64,000 nucleotides of DNA from Spirosoma endbachense (GTDB lineage Bacteria; Bacteroidota; Bacteroidia; Cytophagales; Spirosomataceae): positions 2,937,746 through 3,001,745 of the forward strand of contig NZ_CP045997.1 of NCBI RefSeq assembly GCF_010233585.1. The letters are read 5' to 3'. Position 1 is the first letter of the stretch. The number at the start of each line of letters is the position of its first letter. Under the pieces are notes generated by a model, which was not told where the DNA came from, did no database searches, and saw only the letters and a program-made list of their open reading frames with translations. Of the stretch, positions 1 to 6,812 are shown piece by piece. A program made the translations under genes and the position numbers.

Positions 1-3000
1 GCTACCCTGGCGGTCGCCCGTAACCACTACTTTACGGTAGGGTAAATTGGCGAGCATGTTACGAAACACCTGATACTCGACAAAACGGCCTTTTAGGTCG
101 TTGAGCGAGGGCGAAAAGCCTTTCTGAATGTAGTACAGCATCTCGTACAGATCGAGCGAAATAGTCAGGGCAATGTGGCGGTTAGCCGGGTCACGGTGCC
201 GAAAAATCAGCTTGTCAGGTACGTATTCCATATAGTCGCTCAGGCTGGGACGGCGGTCTTCTACCAGCTCGAAATCGTCTAGCGGAAATAGCCGATACGA
301 CGCACTCAACGGGTCGGGACGACCAGCCGCCTGCACCACATACCGGCGGGCCATATCTGGGTTCTGGCCAGTTTCGAGTCGTGCTATGGCTTGCGCAATG
401 CTCTGTTTGGCGTCGAACAGGGCTTTTTTTACCGCGTCACTGTCGCCAGCTGGACTCACCAAACGCCCAAACGAACTCACGGAACGGTAGGGGTTTCGAA
501 CCGACTCACCTTCGTGTCTCCGGTTGTCATCTTCGGGTTGGGCTCCTTCCTTACGCTTTTGGTCGTCGCGATCAGGGCGGTAGGTTTGGTAAAAACGCCC
601 CTCGAAATATTGATGCCGAGCCAACAGTTGCTGCACCACTCGCCCGGCAGTTAGGTCGGTAGGGGCAGCGGGATCGTCTTTCCAGGTGTTTAATACCATC
701 AGTAAGTCGCCTTCGCGCTGCTCAAAGGCAATGTATTGGCGAGCCACCAATGGCGAAAAAAACAAGGCCCTGTCAAGAGCGGGAACGACACTACGGCCGA
801 CATCGAGCCGTCGCAACTTGTCGATCAGCCGATCCTGATTGCCTGGGTCATCTTGTGGGGCTGTCAGGTTATAATAATGCTTACTGAGCCAGTCAGCCGG
901 TTGTACCGACTTCTCGGCGAGGGTGTGCACATCGACACAACTATGGTCGCGGGTAATCCAGAACGCCAGCAGCGAACGCAAATCACGCATGGTGATGTGC
1001 AGGTCTCGCCGAAAATGAACCGTGCGAACGAGTTGTTCCATCCGACTAATTACTTCGTCGCCTGCGGCAGGGTCGTTCATCGACTGCACATTGAAACGGA
1101 TAAAGCAGGCTTCCCGTATGGCGCAATCGGTGCAACCTTGCCAATTGTCGGGCTTCACGAATGCCTTTACCTGCTTGCGAAACAGGCTTGGCGCCGTTTC
1201 ATTGGTGGCACTAACCACGGCCCGGACATTGAGGTTAATCACCAGCAGACCATCGGGTAGGGTTCCGGCATTCTCATTATAAAAAAACGCTTCGATGGTA
1301 TCGGCCAGAAAGCCAAATTCAGCACGCCGTTGCTGAAGATACTCGACCAACCGACCTTCGTTGATGGCCAGTAGTCGCCCTTCAGGTGCTTGCCGAAAAT
1401 TGGTCAAATGGGCGAAAGGGCGAAAAAAGGCATCTAGTACAGCGCTATTCTCTTGGTCTACTTCGTCCTGTGAACCGTCGTAGTTGCTCTGAAATGGGAC
1501 GTTACCAATACGAAAACTAGCCCCGTTGCCGGTCGGCAATGGAGTAAATTGGCTGCCGTTATCAGCCTGCAAGGCTTCTTCTACCCGCTGAATGAAGGCC
1601 GTTTTACCATCCCCCGCGTTGCCGGTGATGATGACTAATCGAAACGTTCCGTCCAGAATGGCTTGCTTGAGATGCGTGTCTAAGCGTGTTTCGATGTAGG
1701 TATCGCGAGCGAAAGCATCGAGTCCTCGAAGGGTTGAGGCCCGCGTGCCGGCGTTATTATAACGCGACTGGCTAAACAGACGATTGAGTGCGTCTACAAA
1801 ATCCGACGTCGGCATCGCTGTTTCGGCCGACGATTCGCTAGCAGAAGGTATAACAGCTACTTGCTGCATCGGTCTGGTAAGACCACCTGGGCCAATGGCT
1901 TCCAGCGCTGTGAGCATCTCGCTTGCCGAACCAAAACGGTTGGCCGTGCGCGGCTGCACCGCTTTTAACAGAAAGTCGGCAAAGGCGTCGGAAAGGTTTT
2001 CTACGTGTCGGCGTGGGTCGGTCGGTGGATTAGTGAGGGTCGGTTGTTGATTTTTGCCATACGGATGGGCATGGCAAATGACCTGATAGAGGGTCACGCC
2101 CAAGGCAAACGTATCGCAACTGGCATCCCAGGCCATGCGTCGGTTATCCTGCACTTTGTCGGGTGGAGCGTAGGCGTCGGTACCAACCCGGTCGGTGTTA
2201 GCAGCAATGCTGGCCACGTTGAAATCGATCAGCACAAACCGTTCCTGCCGGTGCCAGATGATGTTGTGGGGTTTAATATCGCGGTGCAGAATGTTCCGCT
2301 CGTGCAGGTACGTCAGAGCTTGCAACAGCTCCTGCCCGGCTCGAAACACGTTCGGAAACGTCATGCCGAGTGGTGGGTTACCATACACGTAGTCGCGCAG
2401 GCAGTCGCCTTCCAGCAGGTCCATGAGTGTAAAGTAACGCCCATTGCTGAGCCGACCGTTCCAGCGAAAGCGCACGACATTGACGTGCTCCACGTCGGCC
2501 AGAGCCGCGTATTCGTCTAGAATGCTATCGAACTGCACACTAGGGTAAAACACCTTCATGGCGTAATCTCGACCTTGAATGGTGTGTTTCACTCGCCATA
2601 CTTCCGAGTAGCCGCCATTACCAATTTTATCGATCAGCAGAAAGTCGTTGATCTTGTCGCCCTGTCTTAGTTCTTCACTATCGCGGTAGCTGTATTGCGC
2701 GGTTGCCTCCGCAGCCTTATTAGGCAAATCGGATGTAACGCTGGTCTGAGCCTGTTGCTTCACTTTATCCAGAAACGTCAGTACGTCGTCCAGGCTGGCA
2801 AAGCGGTCGTCGGCGTTTAGTTGCAGGCAGCGATCAATGAGCTCATCGGTCCAGATAGGGAGTTCGGGCTGCACAGCATGGGGCAGTTGTTCTGGTTTAA
2901 GCCGTCCGCCAAAGTGATCGAGGTCGTTCCATTGGGTAAAGTCGTCGCCGTCGTTGTAGCGGGGTAGGTGACCCACCAGCGTTTCGTAAGCAGTCATACC

Positions 3001-4188
3001 CCAGCCGTATACGTCGGTTCGGGCGTCGGCCTCATGCGGGCGTGCCATCTCCATGGGCATGTAAACGCTCAGTTCTTCGTCGCGCAGGGTGGGAAACACG
3101 GTGTGCCCCTGCCGCTCAGCATCCGAGAAGTACGATTTGCCGAAGTTGGCCAGAAAGGCCGAGCCATCAATGCCCAGATACACATTGTCGGGGCAGACCT
3201 CGCGGTGATACACCCCGGCCGCGTGCGCGACTTTCAAGCCCTGGGCTATGCTGCGCAGGATACCCAGTCGATCCTGAAAGGTGAGCGTCCGTTGCTGCAA
3301 CTCACGCCGGAGGCTACTTTCTTCTAAATAATCGCTGATTTCGTAGAAATACCCTTGTTCATCGTCGCTTCTAAAATCAACGTGCATAATATGGGGGCTG
3401 CTGGCCATCTTCCGCAGAGCCACGTACTGGTTCTTAATACCTCCCAAGCGTAACCGTCGGGCGTGGGCATCAAGATGCGCCAGCGACACGGCATATTCCG
3501 ATACTTTGCGGTAAAGGTTTGTCTGAACGCCCTTTGGCTTTACCAAATAGTCGGTTCGGCTGTCAGTCTGGCTAAGAATCTCAATGATTTCGTACTCGGT
3601 CTCGAACAGGCGGGGTCGTCGTTGGGCAGGAGCCTGCCGGGCGGTCAGATACCGGCAAATGGGTTCTTGCAGGTTCCCAATTTTCCCCGCGAAACTCCGG
3701 GCGCGGTCGGGGTCCTGCAAAAACTCGGTCAGGCCTTTGTCGAGCGTAAAGGCTACGTCGGCGCTGTCGCCTTCGAGTTGCATCGACACCATACTGGGGT
3801 GCGACAGGGTAATGGCCGAGGCTACCCAGGCGCGACCCCAGGCGGTATCCTGTTCTTTGAGCTTACTGGCCAGTACTTTGGTCTTGTATGCGCAGGTACG
3901 TAGTGGGTTGCCTTTGGGCCGACCGTTCAAAAACCATTCACGGTCGTCGCCGGTTAGGTAGCCATTCCAGTCTTTATTTTCGAGGTGGTAGATGGCGTGC
4001 GGGGCTACTACAAGGCAATCGTATTCGAGCACCTCCACCGCCCGGTTGCGCGGATTGGTGTGAGGTAGTTCTACGTTCGGCACCACCAGGTACGTGTCGG
4101 GCAGGTTCTTTTCCAGAAAAGCCAGCAACCGGGTTTCGCCTTCGTTTACCTCGCCTTTGTCATAAATGGTGCGGATTAGTTGGGCCAC
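1..4188 (-). CDS. PglW-like NERD / pseudokinase / Ser-Thr kinase / P-loop ATPase (partial, runs off window)
   Basis: The reading frame is open from a GTG at 4188 to the window edge (1396 codons, no stop), so the C-terminus is missing. I see four parts. A NERD-type nuclease-like domain has D57 and E70-N-K72, a PD-(D/E)XK pattern. A first kinase-like lobe reads HRE at 328-330 and NFG at 348-350 where active kinases have HRD and DFG, so it is probably a pseudokinase. A second kinase has a GNGGYSEV loop, AMK lysine 545, HRD 635-637 with K and N following, and DFN at 655-657. A Walker A GNAGDGKT lies at 856-863, followed by an ATPase-like region. This order resembles PglW of BREX/Pgl phage defence, but that assignment is inferred. 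No ATG precedes the GTG in frame; the upstream nuclease gene stops 9 bp before it, so the two are probably cotranscribed. GC-rich like the rest of this leftward cluster. Confidence 0.82.
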   Translation of the reverse strand, partial: MAQLIRTIYDKGEVNEGETRLLAFLEKNLPDTYLVVPNVELPHTNPRNRAVEVLEYDCLVVAPHAIYHLENKDWNGYLTGDDREWFLNGRPKGNPLRTCAYKTKVLASKLKEQDTAWGRAWVASAITLSHPSMVSMQLEGDSADVAFTLDKGLTEFLQDPDRARSFAGKIGNLQEPICRYLTARQAPAQRRPRLFETEYEIIEILSQTDSRTDYLVKPKGVQTNLYRKVSEYAVSLAHLDAHARRLRLGGIKNQYVALRKMASSPHIMHVDFRSDDEQGYFYEISDYLEESSLRRELQQRTLTFQDRLGILRSIAQGLKVAHAAGVYHREVCPDNVYLGIDGSAFLANFGKSYFSDAERQGHTVFPTLRDEELSVYMPMEMARPHEADARTDVYGWGMTAYETLVGHLPRYNDGDDFTQWNDLDHFGGRLKPEQLPHAVQPELPIWTDELIDRCLQLNADDRFASLDDVLTFLDKVKQQAQTSVTSDLPNKAAEATAQYSYRDSEELRQGDKINDFLLIDKIGNGGYSEVWRVKHTIQGRDYAMKVFYPSVQFDSILDEYAALADVEHVNVVRFRWNGRLSNGRYFTLMDLLEGDCLRDYVYGNPPLGMTFPNVFRAGQELLQALTYLHERNILHRDIKPHNIIWHRQERFVLIDFNVASIAANTDRVGTDAYAPPDKVQDNRRMAWDASCDTFALGVTLYQVICHAHPYGKNQQPTLTNPPTDPRRHVENLSDAFADFLLKAVQPRTANRFGSASEMLTALEAIGPGGLTRPMQQVAVIPSASESSAETAMPTSDFVDALNRLFSQSRYNNAGTRASTLRGLDAFARDTYIETRLDTHLKQAILDGTFRLVIITGNAGDGKTAFIQRVEEALQADNGSQFTPLPTGNGASFRIGNVPFQSNYDGSQDEVDQENSAVLDAFFRPFAHLTNFRQAPEGRLLAINEGRLVEYLQQRRAEFGFLADTIEAFFYNENAGTLPDGLLVINLNVRAVVSATNETAPSLFRKQVKAFVKPDNWQGCTDCAIREACFIRFNVQSMNDPAAGDEVISRMEQLVRTVHFRRDLHITMRDLRSLLAFWITRDHSCVDVHTLAEKSVQPADWLSKHYYNLTAPQDDPGNQDRLIDKLRRLDVGRSVVPALDRALFFSPLVARQYIAFEQREGDLLMVLNTWKDDPAAPTDLTAGRVVQQLLARHQYFEGRFYQTYRPDRDDQKRKEGAQPEDDNRRHEGESVRNPYRSVSSFGRLVSPAGDSDAVKKALFDAKQSIAQAIARLETGQNPDMARRYVVQAAGRPDPLSASYRLFPLDDFELVEDRRPSLSDYMEYVPDKLIFRHRDPANRHIALTISLDLYEMLYYIQKGFSPSLNDLKGRFVEYQVFRNMLANLPYRKVVVTGDRQGS

Positions 4189-4196
4189 GCGTTCAG

Positions 4197-5291
4197 TTAG
4201 TTTTGAGTATGGTTTTCTACTTCGGCTTCAATTAGGGCGCGCAGTACGTCTTTGTCGGGCAGTTGCACTAAATATTTTGATACAAACACTTCGTTGGCCA
4301 GTCCGCCCGTAGCAAACTCAACTAAGCTGTCGTTTTTGTCCGCGCAAAGGATGATGCCCACAGGTGGGTTATCGCCCTCGGTCATCTCGTATTTTTTGTA
4401 ATAGTTCAGATAAACGTTCATCTGCCCTGCGTCGGCGTGGTCGAATCTGCCTAGTTTAAGGTCGATGAGCACATGGCTTTTCAGGATGCGGTTGTAGAAA
4501 ACCAAATCAATCCGATAATGAGTATTATCGAAGGTGATGCGCCGTTGGCGAGCCTCAAAACAGAAACCCCGACCCAGTTCGGTCAGGAACGTTTGCAGAT
4601 GGTTAAGAATGGCCGTTTCGAGATCGTTTTCTGAGTACTGTGGCTTTTCGTCGAGGCCCAGAAATTCTAGCATATATGGGTTACGAATAACCTCGGCGGG
4701 CAAGATGGTTTGCCGCTCATTAATTTTAGCAATCACGCCCGCTTTGTCGGTCGAAAGGCCGGTACGTTCAAAGAGCAGTGTAGTGGTGGCACGGGTCAAT
4801 TCCTTAACTGTCCAGGCATTTTTCACCGCTTCAACCTCGTAGAACCGACGCTTCAATTCTGAATCGACCCTGCCCAGTTCAATAAAATGTGAAAAGGTTA
4901 AGCTGTTTAAAAGCTGTTGGGCCGGTAATCGTAGTTTGACATCCTCTATGTTGGCATCGTCCATTTTTACAGACAGCGTCTGTAAAAATGCAGGTAGTAG
5001 TTTATCTGCCAGCACATAATCGGCAAACCAACGATAGGTAATGTAGAAGTGCCTGAAATTAAAGAGGTTGGCAATAGTCATGCCTTTGATGTGGCGTAGT
5101 TTTTGTGCGGTACGCTTCATTAATTGCTCCCCTTTAGTAGCCCGGTCGTCGCCGTTTTGCTCAAACTCGACCAGATAAAAGCCGATCAGCCAGTTTCGCA
5201 CAGTCATAGCCGTATTGACCTGCTGTACTGCCCGACCTGCTAATTCGGCATGAATACCTTCAATGTTGGCTATTAACTGGTTAAAGTCCAT
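4197..5291 (-). CDS. DUF1016 / YhcG-family PD-(D/E)XK nuclease
   Basis: This 364-residue protein has the two parts of the YhcG/DUF1016 family: a helical N-terminal domain (about 1-170, with NLFNFRHFYITY and QQLLNSLTFSHFIEL) and a C-terminal PD-(D/E)XK nuclease-like domain (about 200-350) with RIDLVFYNRILKSHVLIDLKLGRF, where the D of RIDLV and the D-x-K of IDLKLG are the likely metal and catalytic residues. The length is normal for the family. Such proteins often sit inside type I restriction operons, as here between the specificity subunit and the kinase. They are probable DNA nucleases; the exact role is not settled. It starts at ATG 5291, about 110 bp after hsdS, with a large palindrome in that gap. 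The recognition is solid; a function as the cutting subunit of this locus is inference. Confidence 0.9.
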   Translation of the reverse strand: MDFNQLIANIEGIHAELAGRAVQQVNTAMTVRNWLIGFYLVEFEQNGDDRATKGEQLMKRTAQKLRHIKGMTIANLFNFRHFYITYRWFADYVLADKLLPAFLQTLSVKMDDANIEDVKLRLPAQQLLNSLTFSHFIELGRVDSELKRRFYEVEAVKNAWTVKELTRATTTLLFERTGLSTDKAGVIAKINERQTILPAEVIRNPYMLEFLGLDEKPQYSENDLETAILNHLQTFLTELGRGFCFEARQRRITFDNTHYRIDLVFYNRILKSHVLIDLKLGRFDHADAGQMNVYLNYYKKYEMTEGDNPPVGIILCADKNDSLVEFATGGLANEVFVSKYLVQLPDKDVLRALIEAEVENHTQN

Positions 5292-5343
5292 CTAATCCGT
5301 TCGTTTCAGCATATCGTTTGCGATTCGTATGGTAATTTTTTTA

Positions 5344-5393
5344 CCTGAATTTGGCAGACGCGTCCGCTTCGGCGGCCCGATGTCAAATTCAGG
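5344..5393. repeat. 50-bp imperfect palindrome between hsdS and the DUF1016 gene
   Basis: CCTGAATTTG at 5344-5353 is a perfect inverted repeat of CAAATTCAGG at 5384-5393. The centre holds a second hairpin, CCGC-TTCG-GCGG. On the coding (minus) strand it is followed by an A-rich run, not a T-tract, so it is not a typical terminator for the operon. It could be an mRNA-stability hairpin, an extragenic palindrome or a recombination site. Confidence 0.75.
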
Positions 5394-5402
5394 CATGTCC
5401 TC

Positions 5403-6812
5403 CTACCAACTCCCCACCAGTTCTTCGACCCGGGCAATGGCTTGTGCTTCGCATTTGTTGGCTTCGGTAAGTTTCTCATAGGCAGTTTTGACCCGTTGTC
5501 CGATAGCGTCTTCAATCGCTTTATCGAACCGGGGGACAGGCATCTCGTTAAGCATAGGCACTATGAAGCCAAGCAGGTTTGTGCCGCAAACTGACGACCG
5601 TAAAATCCTGAACCACAACTTTGAATTGAGTACTGTGAACAAGTAGCCCGAATTAATCAATTGCTCGTTTGGCTCAAACCGAATAATGTGTTGAGCAACC
5701 AATTTATCTTCGAGATAGCCCCAGACGAATTTGGCACGGCCGAAAATTTCGTTTTCACCCAACGTACCTACCCCTGCCACCAAAATAGTACCCTTTTCAG
5801 TGAGGGCTTTACTATTGGTCGGCACTGTACGGGGAGAAATCATTTGCCCTTTTGGTTTCAAGGCAAAAATGTCTCCCTGTGAGAAAAGCTCCACTGCTGA
5901 GGCTGCTGTAGATTCTAAGCGTTTGAATCGCCCTGTATAGTATGGCTCCTGCTGCAATACATCGACCAAGACATCGTGCTTGCCAACGGTCAGCGCAGCT
6001 ACGATTTCGCGTAGGCGTTCGGCGTAGTTACGGGCTCGGAGGGTGCGAGCTGACAGAGCCGCGCTACTGACAACAAACTCGGCGGCTGTATCACGTTCGC
6101 TGGCGGAGGTCAGGCGTTTAAAGGTATTTTTGTCAAGTCCAAGATTGCCTAAGAACTGCGCTTCGGCCTCACTCAAGAGCGTGTTGGCCTCAACCCTTAG
6201 TTTGGCTACTGTTTCAATTGCCGTGTGAATAGCCTGCTGCTCATTATCTGGTAGAATAGGAATCGGCAAATTAGCAATATGGTGCGGTTCAATATGCTGA
6301 ATGACACCACCGTAGGTACCCTGAGTCAATAAAGCGTAACCAAACTTTGACGATAGATAGGCATACAAATATCCACCTGGTATGACCGTTGAATTTGGTA
6401 CAATCCGAATTAAATCGTGTGTGCCAACCTGCCCATCGAACAAGTCATTAGTGTATACAGTGCGGCCAATCGAACCTGAGCAGGATAGCAGAATCCAATT
6501 TTTCTTAATAGTAAGTTTACTTAGATTTTTCGTGTAAGCTTTGGACAAATACGTAGCTGAGAAAGGGTCTGACTTAATCATGTCAGAAGCTGTAAGGTAC
6601 GGGTACCCTTTTGAAGAGTCTGACACGTACACACGAGTAAAGCGTCCGCCGAGGAACACACTTTCTGTAGCTTGCCGGAGAGTTAAACAGCCCAGTGGGG
6701 CTTTATCAATTAGCGTTTTTGCCTGACGAGCTTCACTTAAATGGTAGCTTGCATCAAGCCGGGTGCCAGCTTCAGTATACCAAGCCGAGGAGCCGGTTTT
6801 TACAGTCATCAT
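5403..6812 (-). CDS. hsdS: Type I restriction-modification specificity subunit (HsdS)
   Basis: The 469-residue protein shows the usual duplicated HsdS layout: a first target-recognition domain (about 10-170, with YPYLTASDMIK and LPDNEQQAIHTAIETVAKLR, the latter the start of a conserved helix), a central coiled segment, and a second target-recognition domain (about 260-430, GTILVAGVGTLGENEIFG, SSVCGTNLLGF) with a closing helix. It should set the DNA sequence methylated by the adjacent methyltransferase. Its ATG at 6812 overlaps the TGA of the methyltransferase gene (ATGATGA), typical of translational coupling. The recognised sequence cannot be predicted by eye. Confidence 0.93.
   Translation of the reverse strand: MMTVKTGSSAWYTEAGTRLDASYHLSEARQAKTLIDKAPLGCLTLRQATESVFLGGRFTRVYVSDSSKGYPYLTASDMIKSDPFSATYLSKAYTKNLSKLTIKKNWILLSCSGSIGRTVYTNDLFDGQVGTHDLIRIVPNSTVIPGGYLYAYLSSKFGYALLTQGTYGGVIQHIEPHHIANLPIPILPDNEQQAIHTAIETVAKLRVEANTLLSEAEAQFLGNLGLDKNTFKRLTSASERDTAAEFVVSSAALSARTLRARNYAERLREIVAALTVGKHDVLVDVLQQEPYYTGRFKRLESTAASAVELFSQGDIFALKPKGQMISPRTVPTNSKALTEKGTILVAGVGTLGENEIFGRAKFVWGYLEDKLVAQHIIRFEPNEQLINSGYLFTVLNSKLWFRILRSSVCGTNLLGFIVPMLNEMPVPRFDKAIEDAIGQRVKTAYEKLTEANKCEAQAIARVEELVGSW

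Noticed and set aside
381..3961. Several plus-strand open frames of 60-170 codons
   Set aside because: They are shadows of the large minus-strand kinase gene, which has clear kinase, NERD and P-loop motifs and no stop over 1396 codons.
5306..5515. A 69-codon minus-strand frame across the palindrome
   Set aside because: It overlaps hsdS out of frame and reads through the palindrome; no domain pattern.
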